Shown piece by piece: positions 29,411 through 41,029 of a stretch of DNA of 64,000 nucleotides (positions are counted from its first letter, which is position 1; each line of letters opens with the position of its first letter). The DNA is taken from NCBI RefSeq assembly GCF_051622035.1, contig NC_135359.1, forward strand, positions 28,301,501 to 28,365,500. The letters are read 5' to 3'. The notes under the pieces were generated by a model. It made no database searches and was not told the origin of the DNA. It was given only the letters and a program-made list of their open reading frames with translations. A program made the position numbers and the translations under genes. This DNA comes from Arctopsyche grandis (Eukaryota; Arthropoda; Insecta; Trichoptera; Hydropsychidae).

Positions 29411-29572
29411 ATTTACTCTGTCGAAGGCCCCAATAGTTAAGTCCATCCAACTAATAAAAAAATATCATTAATAAATAAAATATTAAATGTATTATTAAAT
29501 ATATATCTTAGAATTTTATAGGAGGGGCTGCAGCCCGGCAGCCCATTAGGACGAGCCGCCACTGTTGAAAAG

Positions 29573-30715
29573 ACTTTCGACACGGTTTGGCACGATGGAC
29601 TCTTTCATAAGCTCCTTATTAACAAAATACCAAACTACCTAATTCGCATCATCAAATCGTACCTAACTCGTAAAAAGCTAGTGGTTAGCGTAAATAATGA
29701 ATTATCGTCTCCAAAAATAATCGCAGCTGGCGTTCCGCAGGGGAGCTTGCTTGGCCCACTCTTGTTCTCCATATACATATATATAAATGACATACCTATT
29801 CCAAAAAACTGTCACATAGCCCTATATGCATATGATACCGCTAGCTCACAAGTAGCAAAAAACCAGACACTATTCCTAAAAATCTTGAATTTGCAATTAA
29901 AACAATGACGGAACACTTCACTAAGTGGAAAATTCAAATTAATAAAACCAAAACAGACGCCATATTCTTTAGTGTTAGAAAGCATAAGCCTAGTTCAGTA
30001 ATAAAATATTTAGGAGTAACGTTCGATAAAAGAACGAGATGGACACTTCACATTGAGGGAGCGAAATGCAAAGCGATGCGGGGTATATCCTCAATATATC
30101 CAATATTTAATCGCCATAGTTCTTAATCAACTCAAAATAAAATAAAATTATATCGCGCGCTCATATTACCATTATTTACCTAATTATGCTTCACCTGTAT
30201 GGAATAACGCCTCGAATACTAACCTTTCCAAGCTCCAAATAATACAAAATAAATCCCTAAAAATAATTTATAATACACCCATGTATAATAAGTTGAAAAA
30301 ACTGCATGCTATATATAATATTCCGTTTGTTACAGACATTACTAATAAACTAAGCAGCAGATTCTATGACGGAAACACTAATAACCATACTAATACACTT
30401 GAGTCTCGGTGATTACAACAAAATTTCTATGCCCTTCAGGTATAAACACAAATTACCTAAACACAATCTGTTTTAGATCATTGCTTTTAGAGAGTCTTTA
30501 ATTAATATTACGTATTAGATGCATTAGATGTATTTTAAGCTCTTTTTCCTATTATGCTGTACATTAATGTAATGTAATTAAATTAAATTGTAAAATAGAA
30601 AATGATAAGTAAATTAAATTAAATTAAACTAGCTATTAAAATAGATATAAGATGTATTGTGAACAAAATTTCGTAATAATAAAAATCATTTAAAAATCAA
30701 AAATCATTTGTTCAC
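29573..30715 (+). mobile_element. Jockey-like non-LTR retrotransposon, 3' piece
   Basis: Continues the RT from 27781: KTFDTVWHDGLFHKLL, then AAGVPQGSLLGPLLFSIYI, then the palm motif, which reads YAYDTA instead of the expected YADDTA, so a catalytic Asp is lost. A stop at about 29908 and further stops and frameshifts follow. The next segment carries KYLGVTFDKRTRW and the C-terminal region matching 20190-20680. The 3' UTR to about 30700 matches 20735-20930 and 47478-47690. The element is inactive and was later split by the hAT element. Confidence 0.88.
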
Positions 30716-30810
30716 ATCTTACACATTTAGGCTGAATCCGACTGTTCTGCGAAGAGATCGTCTATACTGAGACCGATTTGCGATATTTTACGAAATTTAT
30801 ATTATACTAT

Positions 30811-31200
30811 TGTAACGTACGCCGCGGATTAAGCGAATAGAATCCCAGAGACTGTATGACCGTTCAAAGATTATCTGTAACGGATATCTGTTAACGGATT
30901 AACTAAATGCATACCGTGCGACTGGTATAAGTGGGTTTTAAGGATTAGCGACAAGCTAAGTGCATGAAACAATGATTGCACTTCTCATACCATGGGAATA
31001 CATATCCGAATACGTGACTATACAGTAGGTAAACAGATTAGACGTCCTGAGAGATCTACCCCTTATAAGGCGGTACGTAAGCGATCTCAGGTCATTCTGG
31101 ACGGAGCATTGGCAATGCGTGTATCTCCTTAATCATCAATAAATGCTGTGATACGACTGTTGGCCTTTTACTTGGATCCTCCACCCACCCCTACGCAACA
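30811..31200. mobile_element. Solo LTR, 390 bp, with 4-bp target duplication
   Basis: Begins TGTAACGTACGCCGC and ends CCCCTACGCAACA, so it has TG...CA ends. It is bordered by CTAT on both sides (30807-30810 and 31201-31204). Inside are a TATA-like CTTATAAGGCGG near 31070 and AATAAA near 31138, as expected for an LTR promoter and poly(A) signal. No internal gag-pol region adjoins it. A 4-bp duplication fits a Gypsy-type element, but the family is inference. Confidence 0.65.
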
Positions 31201-31404
31201 CTATTGATTATAAGCCATTTGCAGGTTATCCGACACCGTCGAGGTATTTAATTCTATGGAGTCTGCAATCTCCCGTAACAGGGTTTTGCCAAAGAGAAAC
31301 TTAAGCAGCTGCATAGAATTTCTAATAAAAGCCTTGTTTTTAAAAAACTTTTTTTTACTTCGGTTTTTTATATCTTTCAATACTCAATGCATTCTATAAA
31401 TATG

Positions 31405-31460
31405 TACAAATTTATTTTAATGTACAAATTTATTTTAATGTACAAATTTATTTTACAATA
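31405..31460. repeat. Three 18-bp tandem repeats carrying AATAAA on the minus strand
   Basis: TGTACAAATTTATTTTAA occurs three times just downstream of the serpin B stop codon. On the minus strand each unit contains AAATAAATT, giving candidate poly(A) signals for serpin B. Confidence 0.75.
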
Positions 31461-31474
31461 TTTTTACAAAATAA

Positions 31475-33552
31475 TTAGCGCCAATCACTAGATCTACGCA
31501 TCAGCAGAAGTTTTCGCCACAATTCAGGGTAATATCTTCTTAAATAACTTCTTAATTTTAGTGTGTCTTCTGGTATTTTCGGATCTTCGGTTACTGCAGT
31601 GGGTGTTATTTTTGTTCCATATCGTCCAATAAATAATATTTCCCCGGTGGTTTTCTTGATAACGAATAAAAATGGGTGATTGCAATTAAATTCATTCGGT
31701 AGAGCACTTAACTCTGCTATAATAGCTATAAAAAATACAATAAATTAATGTTCATATACGATATAAAAAAGCAGTTACATGAGGACTTATGGTCCCATTT
31801 GGATATTTGTATGTACCTGTCGCTGCTGCTGCTTCTGTACCTTCCTCGTTTATTTCTATAAAAGCTTTCTGAATAACTTTAGATACAGTGATTTTTTGAT
31901 TACCACTCAATATTCCAGACAAATCACCTTTCGATGAATCAAAGATAAGATTGATGCCGAGCTGAAATGGAATGCAAAGTTTAAGATTTATTTTCCACTA
32001 CCTATGTATCTACTAATTACCTCGAAATAATTACTCACTTTAGGTAAAACTGGGTTTAGTTCCATTTCGGTTTCTATTTTAAACTTTGGAAGCGACAGGG
32101 CTATAGAACGCACTCTTGTAATTTTATCAAAGACGACTTCTTTCAAATTCGTGGTTACGATTTTTTCTTCCAATTTCGCTAAGCCGTCTATTTTGTTTGG
32201 CAAAATTATAACCATGGATGCATCCTTACCTATGTAAGGCATTTCCAGTGCCTGAAATTAAAAAAAAAATCTAATTGAAAATATCAGTGAGTTAATTTTA
32301 GTAATCGAAAATAAAATAATGCAATAATTACCCTCGCGTCTAATGACGGAATATTAGCATAAGCATAATCTGATTTGTGACTCATCATATCGACTTTAAC
32401 TTTATCTTCAGAGTTCAAATTAAAATCTTTCGTTTCTGTTAAAGATGCGTTGAATTGTGTCTGCCATGTACCCTAATATGAATCACACGATAGAGAGAAT
32501 ATTTGTAGGCAAAAAATATTTAAAATGATTCAAAACAATTTATATTGAAAGACAATCGAACTAGGAAAAACTATTTCAATAATCCATTCACTATACTCGT
32601 TTTTTTCATATTTATTTTTAACTTAAGCTATACGTACATATTGATATATAAAAATAATAATAAAAGAATCTTTAACAGCCCACCTTAAAATAAATAGCAT
32701 TCACAAGAACCATGTTTGTGCCTCCATTTAAGTCAGAAGATTTAATTAAATCCTTTATTTTATTATTTGTTTTACTTTCAACCTGTTCATAAATCGAGTC
32801 GCATTAATTATTATCAAAAAATGAAAATTATTATTCAGCAAATAAAAATCCAATAAATACCCATTGGTTTATAGTGGAAGCTGCTTTTCCTGATTCGCCA
32901 AAGTTTATATTTTGAACCTCTGAATTGAATATTTCAACGGCTTTTTCTTGAAATTCTGGAGCTAAAGAATATCCAGGACCATCAGGAATGTAAATTTTAT
33001 TAGCAATATTCAAAGTTATCCCCTTTACGTCTTGCAATCCAGCTATTGTGGACTTAAAAGCTTCAGCACCCTAAAAAATCAATCAATCAAATAGTGCATA
33101 TATCTAACTAAAAATTAAATATTCATTATTTAACATACTGAATCTGGTAAATACAAAGCCGAGTTGAGTTCTTTCTGGGTTTCTCCTCGAGCTCCTACCG
33201 AAAGGAAACCTAACGCTATGTGAGCCGAAAGTGGAGAGCATATTGTATTTTCTTTAGTATTCAATATAGCAATTTCCTGCATAAACATATTACATACATA
33301 TTAATTAAAATTTGAATTGATACCAATAATGTGTGAGAATATTGAAATGATTACCTTATAGAATCGCGATGAAAATTGATTGATGGCATCCTTTAATGCC
33401 AAATCTTGGTTCTGTCCATTGGTGATAGCAAAAATAGTGAAAAACAGCACTAAAAAAAATATTTTATGAAAATATTGATTAATATGATATAAAATAACCA
33501 GCGTTTGTGTTATTTTATCGAAGTCATTACCGTTTATTAATAGTCGACGCAT
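31475..33552 (-). CDS. Serpin B, secreted protease inhibitor, 9 exons
   Basis: Predicted exons: 33552-33531, 33449-33355, 33276-33139, 33070-32861, 32782-32684, 32472-32332, 32251-32039, 31961-31817, 31725-31475. All use GT-AG and exons 1-8 have exactly the same lengths as in copy A, giving 437 codons before TAA. The start is MRRLLING, conserved with A; an in-frame GTG a few codons upstream is not needed. The body and hinge [11 protein letters not shown] are nearly the same as A, but the exon 9 loop reads AIIAELSALPNEF against AIIGYGASLPNEF in A. By hinge counting P1-P1' is Ser-Ala. The C-terminal tail after FIGRYGT is 45 residues, with [13 protein letters not shown] and an Arg-rich end. Likely a secreted inhibitor with a target different from copy A; target identity is unknown. 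Confidence 0.9.
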
Positions 33553-33613
33553 TATGATCACTTTATGTGTTCAAGTGCTTTTCACTTACTAACAGATCTT
33601 TATAAATTAGTCG

Positions 33614-33623
33614 CTTTTATATA
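33614..33623 (-). promoter_or_regulatory. Possible TATA box of serpin B
   Basis: TATATAAAAG on the minus strand, 71 bp before the ATG, in the same surrounding sequence as the element upstream of serpin A. Confidence 0.45.
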
Positions 33624-33916
33624 TTTTCTCAAGATCTTTAAAATCTTCTTTCTCCTTTTCAATTTTTATGTCTGATTAACATTAATGCTACTAGACAGAT
33701 TTAAAAATGTGGGATTCATATACTAAAACTTAAATAATCAGGACTTCGATCGATCGATAATTTTCAAAGCATGCTTCGGATTTTTTTATTGCATTACACA
33801 TAATAAATTACGACCCGAGGCAGAAGGAAAAATTTTCGCCTCTATGGTATTTTTTTCTTAAGCATAGCAAAGTATTTCTTAAGCAAAAATAAGATATTAC
33901 ACATATAATAGTTAAT

Positions 33917-34339
<423 letters not shown>

Positions 34340-34499
34340 GGAAGGGGGTGATAGTTGACTTGTACTTTAACAACATTTTACAAATCAATTTTCAAACCAA
34401 CAACATAATTTATAATAATATGATAATATGTAAAATATGATCAATTATATTTTTTAAATAAGAATATTGGAATAAAAATATTTTCAATATGAATTCAGT

Positions 34500-35290
34500 T
34501 GTTGCAAGTTCATAAAAATTCCGATTTTTGGTCTCAAAACTGAAACTTTTTACTCAATGACAGCTTGTTAAAAACACAATATCTATAATGTGTGTACGAT
34601 GTGTGTGGATATGTTTGTGGGTATGTTTGTGGCGGACGCGTGGATACACAGCCAATCAGAGTCAAGTGGTCGAGGAGACGTGGGGAATCGAGGAAATGAG
34701 GATGTGTAGAGCATTTGACAAGTGCGACGTCAGGCCAAGCGACGGTTGATGTTATGTTAATATATAATTTCGAAAGAGACGTTGTAAGGTTTAATGTATG
34801 TAAGGTTTGTGTAGAATCAGTTGTAAGTTGTGGCTGCGTTTTATCGATAGTTTTCTCGGGTAGTATCACGCCCTTGACTTATCTATCTAACGTGTTATAT
34901 GGGATCGGATTCTCGGTGATGTTTGTAGTACGGGCTGGCGGCTGCTCGCTTTGTTGGTTTTGAGTGGCTAGAACACTAAGCATAGTGTTCCGTTTTGTAT
35001 TTGGTCACTTTGACGTCTTTATTCGATTCATATATGTGACAGTTAAAATATTGCCAGTCATTAAAAATCGCGACGTGATAATTTTTTATGTTATCTCACA
35101 CTGGCGAATAGTGGTCCCGGCAAGTTTGTCAAGCCGGTAGTTGGCCTTGAATAGCGATAGCAGGCGCACGGTTGATACCTCCGACGCGCTATGGAGTATT
35201 TACTTTTAACACGTGTATTTTTAACCATCAAATAAATGTTCTTATATACCATAAGACGTCTTTTATAACGACCTCACACACAATCAAACG
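34500..35290. other. Unassigned stretch, no gene recognised
   Basis: Moderately GC-rich, with open frames on both strands (34534-34869 minus, 34715-34963 plus) that show no domain. It includes AACACTA/TAGTGTT inverted arms near 34973-34990 and an AATAAA near 35230. Features such as TGTGACAG at 35034 hint at a decayed LTR, but no target duplication was found. Confidence 0.3.
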
Positions 35291-35723
35291 GAAACGATGA
35301 ATATATCAGCGATCGGATATTTCAAGGAATAACATCATTGACGCAATACAAGGAGCTATCTTTCAAAACATAGGTTTGTGCATTAACTATGGGGTACTGT
35401 TACAGTTAGTATGGTTGGTTTTAAATTTAGAGACTATAATTTTATGTTAGTAGTTGGGCAACTTAACTTATGGTTATTATTTTTGAGAAATGTATATTTA
35501 CAGATTAATTCTATCTATCCTGGTTTAGCCTATACCAATCTTCAAAATGTTGATGGGCCTTTGATTGAATGTGAGTTTGGTCTCACTGAGGAAATTGATC
35601 AGGGGGTTGTCTATCTTGCCGAGAGACTTGAAGTAGTTCACGGCAAGTTTGTGTACGTGTTTGTCAAGGTAGTCAAATTTTAGGTCATTGTGAATAATAG
35701 TGTTTCTTGTGTACCAGTCGTAG

Positions 35724-36680
35724 TTACCCGCGGCACGCAAGAATTTGTTTTGAAGTCTGTAATTTGAGTATGGATCTGTTGGAGATGGTTGTGTGAGCCC
35801 ATACGGTGCTCGCATATGTGATTTGTGGGCGGATGATGGATTTATACAGCAAACACTTGTTTTTAAGCGAGAGTTTGCTGTTATGTTTACATAGTGGGTG
35901 AAGCTTTGACGCAACTGCCCTAGCTCTACGCACCGCATTGGTGATATGGGGTTTCCAGGTTAGTTTCTGGTCGATTATTACCCCCAGGTAGCGGGTAGAC
36001 GTGGTCCAGTTGACTAGTTTGTCATTTATGATGACTGGCTTGGCTGGTTTACGCCGTTTTTTACGTCTGGAGAAGAATATTGCCTGACTTTTATCCGGGT
36101 TGATTTTCATCAGCCATTTATCGTACCATGGTACTAGTTGGTCCGAGTACTTCTGGAGGGTAAGCGAGACTCCCTTGGGGCTAATGGAGCTTGCTAAGAT
36201 GGCAGTGTCATCGGCGTATTGCGCGATGTTTGTGTATCTATGGGTGGGAGTGGATATGTCGTGTGTGTAAAGGTTGAATAGTGTGGGGCCGAGGATAGAG
36301 CCTTGGGGAACTCCAGCGGAAATGTCACGCTGAGTTGACATTTGGTCTTTCAATTTGACCTGAAATTTCTTTTCTCTTAAGAAGGATGCAATGGATCGAA
36401 TTGAGTGGGGGGTGATGTTGGCGGCAATCATTTTATAAAGGAGGCCTGCGTGCCAAACTTTATCGAAGGCTTTGGTAATATCTAGGAAGATTGCTCCAGT
36501 GGACATGTTTCGGTCGAAGCCGTCTATTACGGTTTCAACGACTCTGTGTATCTGGTGAACTCCAGAGTGTTGAGGTCTAAAGTAAAATTGTGTTTTGGGA
36601 AGGAGGTCAATTTTAGCGCTCTCGTTGTTGTGATTTGAGATTAAGATCCGTTCCAGGATTTTACTCAGTGAGGAGAGCAA
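35724..36680 (-). pseudogene. Reverse transcriptase domain of the Jockey-type element
   Basis: 318-aa open run with RT landmarks in order: FRPQHSGVHQIHRVVE, FLDITKAFDKVWHAGLLYK, SAGVPQGSILGPTLFNLYTH, AQYADDTAILASS and TRYLGVIIDQKLTWKPHI. The catalytic YADD is intact here, but the reading frame is broken on both sides, so no complete ORF2 can be made. The end of the RT C-terminus is in another frame at 35938-35525. Confidence 0.85.
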
Positions 36681-37439
36681 GCTAATGTGTCTGTAGCTTG
36701 TTGCGAAGGAGGGGTTCGAAAAGGGTTTTCTGATTAGAATGATGTTGGCAAGTTTCCATTGACTCGGAAAATAGCAGATTCTGTTGGTGGCGTTTAGTAT
36801 TGTTGTGAGTGCAGCGATGGCTTTTTGAAGGAGTTCTTTTAGAGCTTTGTTGGAGATTCCGTCCGGGCCAGGGGCCTTTTAAGCGGAGATAGTTTTAATG
36901 ATTGTTAGGACTTCAAGCGGCGAAGTGGCGATAATGAGTACGGGGGCTGGGTTTTTGAGGTAGCTATTGACGGAGCTTTTAACCATTTGGCAAAAGTCGC
37001 TTTGTAGGTTGGAGTTTGATAGAGAAAACTGTTCCCAGAGACTCTCCGCTAGGGCTTCTGCTTTATCGGTGGTGGAATAGACGAAGTTGTCTCCAACTTT
37101 GATCCTATCGATTCTATTGCCGTTGCTTCTGAATATTTTTGTCAGTTTCCAGAAACCGTTATGTCCGTCTTCTAGCGCTCTGAGTTTAATATCCCAGTTG
37201 TCGTTTCGTAGTTGCCACAAGGCGTTTTTAACGTCTTGCTGAAGTCTATTCATTCGCTGTTTAAGGATAGGGTTCTTGGTCCTTTGGAATGCCTTCCTAG
37301 CTCTGTTCTTAGGGCGAATAAGATATCGGGGGGTAAATACACGAATAAGCTTGCGGGTGCAGAGGGGAGTGAGGTGTGGTAGTGGTGCTGGCTTCCAAGG
37401 CTGACTGTATTTCATCAGTGAAGATATTAATGGCGGAGT

Positions 37440-38179
37440 CTATATCTTGGGTGGTGTGAATCGAGTGGGGCTAAGAGATGGTTTGATGAAGAAGAGTTGA
37501 GAATTTTTCCTACGGAGGGTGGGATTTATAGTGACGAGCGTGTTGGCGAGTTCTACTATGACCGGGTGATGGTCAGAAGAGAGATCATTTATTACAGTCA
37601 AGGATTGCGCACCTGGAAAATTTTGGGTTAGAACGATGTCTAGAATATCGGGTCTGCCTTTGAGGTTAGTGGGGATTCTTGTGGGTTCGTCTGGGGCCAT
37701 GACGGAGAGTTTTGGGTTTGAGAGTTGGGAATAACGTTTTCCGATATATATTAGTGTTTCGGCTGTTCCATCTGGAGTGTTTGGCGTTAAGGTCACCTGC
37801 GGCAATGGTGGATTTGTTGGTGTTAAAAATGTTGTCCAAGTTGTAAGTGTTGTTTTTGTGGGTTGTAGACTGCGTCGAGGATGATGAGGATGCGCCTGTG
37901 TTAGTCCAAACTTCTATTGACGTCAGTTCTATCCCTGTGGTAATCGGCCGCGGGGCCAAGTTGTGTTGGATTGTGTGTTTGATGAATATGGCAGTGCCGC
38001 CGGTGGCTTTGCCTATTCTGTCGTTTCTGTACGTAGTGTAGTCGATTACCAGGTTTGAGCCAAGTTTCGTTTACTAGTGAGATATCAATGGAGTGTTGGA
38101 GCAAAAATAGCTCGAATTCGACACGCTTGCAGAGTATGCTGCAAGCGTTCCAGCAAAAGATCTTGAGGTATCGAGTCAT
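37440..38179 (-). pseudogene. Endonuclease domain of the Jockey-type element, frameshifted
   Basis: Apurinic-type endonuclease motifs are split over three frames: FCWNACSILCKRVEFELFLL and NETWLKPGN (38179-37901), then AAGDLNAKHSRWN (37959-37666), then SSDHHPVIVEL (37805-37440). At least two frameshifts separate them. Confidence 0.8.
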
Positions 38180-38442
38180 TTTTGTTGTTGTGTAAGTAGG
38201 GCTAGGATGGACGACATCGTCAACTGCATTTGATTGAAGCTTTCAGTCGTCCAGGGGGTTGAGTTATGGTTCTGTGTTGTGTTGGTTTGTCTTCTGTTGG
38301 TGGTGGAAGTTAGAGGCAGAAAGTTGGATTTGGAATATGAATAGTGTGGCTGAGGTTGGGGGAGCGTGGGGTTTCGGGGTTGACGGGCGTTTTTCTTGGT
38401 TTTGTTGTTGGGATTTGCAAGGCAGCCTCGGGTAGAATCAAG

Positions 38443-38476
38443 AAAAAACCAGTAACATATATTGTTACTGGTTTTT
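38443..38476. repeat. Perfect hairpin palindrome
   Basis: AAAAACCAGTAACA and TGTTACTGGTTTTT are exact inverted arms around a short TATAT spacer. The surrounding sequence (GAATCAAGAAAAAACCAGT ... GCATTTAGCG ... TATTGAAAATTAATTTA) recurs at 40788-40925, where the arms have decayed. Confidence 0.8.
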
Positions 38477-38569
38477 ACACAGGCATTTAGCGCCATCTAT
38501 TGAAAATTAATTTAGTTTAATTTTAATAAATTAATTTTTATATTGTTATGACATATTCTAGAAATCATA

Positions 38570-39490
38570 ATCTACTTAACTTAATTTATAATATAATTGA
38601 AGAAGACCTTATCTCGAAAAACTGTGCCAAAGACTTGGGTATTCTTATAGATCGTCATTTAATGAGCATTTTTACCATATAGTCACTAATTCATATAAGC
38701 TATTGGGATTTATCTGCCGAGTTGCGAAGCTCTTTAAGAATCCGCATACTCTAATATTGCTCTATGCCAGTTTAGTTCGCAGCAATATGGAGTATGCTTC
38801 AGTCATATTGTCTCCTTATTACTAAACTTATATAAATCGTTTAGAGACAATTCAGAAACGCTTTAATTAACGCCATTAATCCCATAATAATGGTCTTGTA
38901 AGATTGTTACCAACTTATAATGATAGACTCTCTTATTTTAAGATCGTAACTTTGTCTCATCGCAGAAAGGTTTCTGATTTGTTACTTTTATATAAGATTG
39001 TCAGTGGTGTCCTTGACACATTTTGAACGAAATTAATTTTAGAAATAATGCCCGATTCACCAGATGTATAAATCTTTTCTACCCACCAATTTGTCATAAC
39101 AGCACATCATTTAATAGTGCAATCGCACGGATATGCCGTTTTTACTATAGTATGGATGATTGCCCTGACCTTTTTGCTGATTATTTCAGTACTTTTAGGG
39201 CTAAGCTGAAGAAGCAATTCTGTGGTTAATTTTCTACTTCACCTTCATTGCCATTCATTATTTATTATTTTTAATATTTTTTTGTAATTTTTCTTTTTTG
39301 TTTTCTTTACATTACCTTGTGGTGCTGCACCTTTACTATAATATTTTCATTTATATTTTTATCTTTTTTGTCTCACTGTACTGCTTTACTTATAATACAC
39401 CCGATTTTAACCGGCCTATCGCTAGTGTATAGGTATAATAGTTTGAGTGGTTTTTGGATACAGATACCTTTGGTGGAATTGAAATGTAAA
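38570..39490 (+). mobile_element. Non-LTR retrotransposon 3' fragment (second RT family)
   Basis: Translates in pieces as KDLGILIDRHL, LLYASLVRSNMEYASVILSP, then an open run 39023-39229 with RFTRCINLFYPPICHNSTSF and ending LKKQFCG. These match the C-terminal region of non-LTR RTs. Stops and frameshifts are present. Decayed tails of the same family lie at 26640-26850 and 41760-41960. Confidence 0.75.
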
Positions 39491-39499
39491 GCATTTTAA

Positions 39500-40479
39500 T
39501 TGCAATCAACGATTGTGATTTTCGAGTCATACATACATACATACATATGTATATATATAATGTAATGACTCATAGTTTAAAAAAATATATAGTTAACCTG
39601 TAAGATAGTCAATCAATTTTGGCAATGTTGTCATATTATTTTCGGCAATAATTATTGATATTATTGAACATCGTTCATTTTATATTACATATTTTCGTCG
39701 AAACTATACATTATACGTTAATTTAAGAGTTCCCAAGGACAGACAAATACAAAAAAGTGGATACAAATAATCCGCCAACTGAGAAAAGAAACAGATTGGG
39801 CACCAACGACCAACACCACCATATACTTAAATTGTAAATAAATCTATATCAAAATAAAATTTTAATTTCTGTAGTGAATATGTGATGACACTGATTATAT
39901 ATTTCGTGTGTTATGGGGTAGTTATGGAGACGTGCCGCGTATTATTGACACAATTTATTTATTCATATAGGCACTTCTATTTTTATAACATTTCTCTGCG
40001 TCTAAGAGATTGCATCCAAAGCGACGAGTGTACATTTTACAGATAAAGAAACATATAATACATAACCATTATATACTTTTACATTTTTTTACATGTTACA
40101 GTGAAAGCATATTTCAAGCGAAAATATATTTTCACCAATTCAAGCAGTGAAAATGTATCAAACAATGAATTTACAACGTTTAACTCTATAAATTTAACCC
40201 TAACAACCCAATCTTAAATGAATAGGGCCAACCCTTACTTAATCTAACCTATCCTAACCCTTAAATAATACCAACCCTAACAATCTAATCTTAAATGAAA
40301 AAAAACCAACCCTGAAAATGTAAGTGGTTATGATTTCACTGAACTGTCAGTGAAAATATATTTTCACTGTGACATATACATACATATATATATGGTCAAA
40401 CATTTCAAATTACATTGCAAACATTTTTAATTATACATACATATATAATACGATCAATAAACATTTTTATACCGTACGA
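39500..40479. other. Non-coding repeat-rich stretch
   Basis: No gene seen. Contains CATA microsatellites (39530-39555, 40375-40445), a CCAACCCTAAC/CTAACCT-like degenerate tract at about 40195-40315, and sequence related to 14460-14580. Confidence 0.5.
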
Positions 40480-40775
40480 ATATTTTTGTAAATTAATCAT
40501 CCACAGAGATATCTGTAGAGAAAATTTTTATACAATCGGCGAACCAAGAGACACTGAACATCTCAAGGTTTGCGATAGAAATTGGGGAGGGAATGAAAAT
40601 TTTTACAGGAACCGTTTCAATGAAAATTAGAAAAATTGACAAATTCTGATAAGAAACGATCGACCTCGACAACCCAAGGTCTGGCCAACAACGGGACTTT
40701 AGTGGGAATCGAACCCGTGACACTCTGCACGAAAGTATACTATGCTAACCTCTAGACCACGCTGCTGGTATACTT
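40480..40775 (-). repeat. tRNA-derived SINE, minus strand, best preserved copy
   Basis: On the minus strand the head reads GCAGCGTGGTCTAGAGGTTA, then GCATAG..., then B box GGGTTCGATTCCCA. The body shares blocks with 14965-15278 and with the plus-strand copy at 9690-10110, including GATCGTTTCTTATCAGAATT and the AGATATCTCTGTGGATG segment. The tRNA part is at the right end and the truncated body at the left. It is not a functional tRNA, because the body continues without a 3' tRNA end. Confidence 0.8.
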
Positions 40776-41029
40776 ACATATAATCACGAATCAAGAAAAA
40801 ACCAGTATATATATACTGTTTGCCACCAATATTTCTTCTAGAAAAATAGTCTCCCGAGCATTTAGCGCTTTCTATTAAAAATTAATTTAATTAATTAATT
40901 AACTTTTCTATTGGTGTTTTATATTGTTAATATTATATGTAGGCAGTTAGGTAGTTTTTACTTACATATAATAAATACCCCCTGAAATTTTCATAGTGTC
41001 AGATGAAATTTTCAAATTTCAGATTTTCA

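Larger units (their letters stand above)
27782..29564 (-). mobile_element. hAT-family DNA transposon, 1783 bp, internally decayed
   Basis: Terminal inverted repeats CAGTGGCGGCTCGT and ACGAGCCGCCACTG are flanked by an exact 8-bp target duplication TTGAAAAG (27774-27781 and 29565-29572), the hallmark of hAT. On the minus strand 28606-28968 encodes RKFNPDIYKKYNWLTRCTEK then FCYPCLLFGG, a TTF-type zinc-finger segment as in ZMYM1-like hAT transposases. Further on (about 28100-28600) broken frames show MPMRGHDETDNSKNPGVFRG, resembling the DUF4371 region. The catalytic C-terminal part is absent, so it is non-autonomous. It is inserted in a Jockey-like RT and shares its ends with 56966-58330. Confidence 0.9.
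35290..38500 (-). mobile_element. Jockey-type non-LTR retrotransposon, decayed, minus strand
   Basis: Reading right to left: the C-terminus of ORF1 (38496-38176, Gln/Asn/Pro-rich, ending NQMQLTMSSILALLTQQQK), then ORF2 starting MTRYLKIFCWNACS at 38179. The endonuclease shows LVNETWLKPGN, AAGDLNAKHSRWN and SSDHHPVIVEL, but in three overlapping frames. The RT shows KAPGPDGISNKAL, YRHISLLSSLSKILE, GVPQGSILGPTLFNLY and YADDTAIL, with the best run 36680-35724 (318 aa), and a C-terminal run to 35525. An in-frame TAA precedes KAPGPDG. Frameshifts and stops make it inactive; the 5' part of ORF1 is missing. Confidence 0.9.

Noticed and set aside
33301-33561. Unspliced serpin B frame starting at a GTG before MRRLL
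   Set aside because: The frame simply reads through intron 1. Comparison with serpin A supports the ATG at 33552 and the GT donor after 22 nt.
35034-35280. Possible second solo LTR starting TGTGACAG
   Set aside because: AATAAA is present, but I could not find a matching CA end with a target duplication.
40195-40315. Telomere-like CCAACCCTAAC tract
   Set aside because: The units are irregular (CTAACCC, CAACCC, CTAATC) and embedded in AT-rich sequence, so it is not a telomeric (TTAGG)n array.
40680-40770. Possible tRNA gene (also 1297-1352, 9690-9760, 15200-15275, 59485-59543)
   Set aside because: A and B boxes are present but the sequence does not close into a tRNA and continues into a shared repeat body, as in SINEs.
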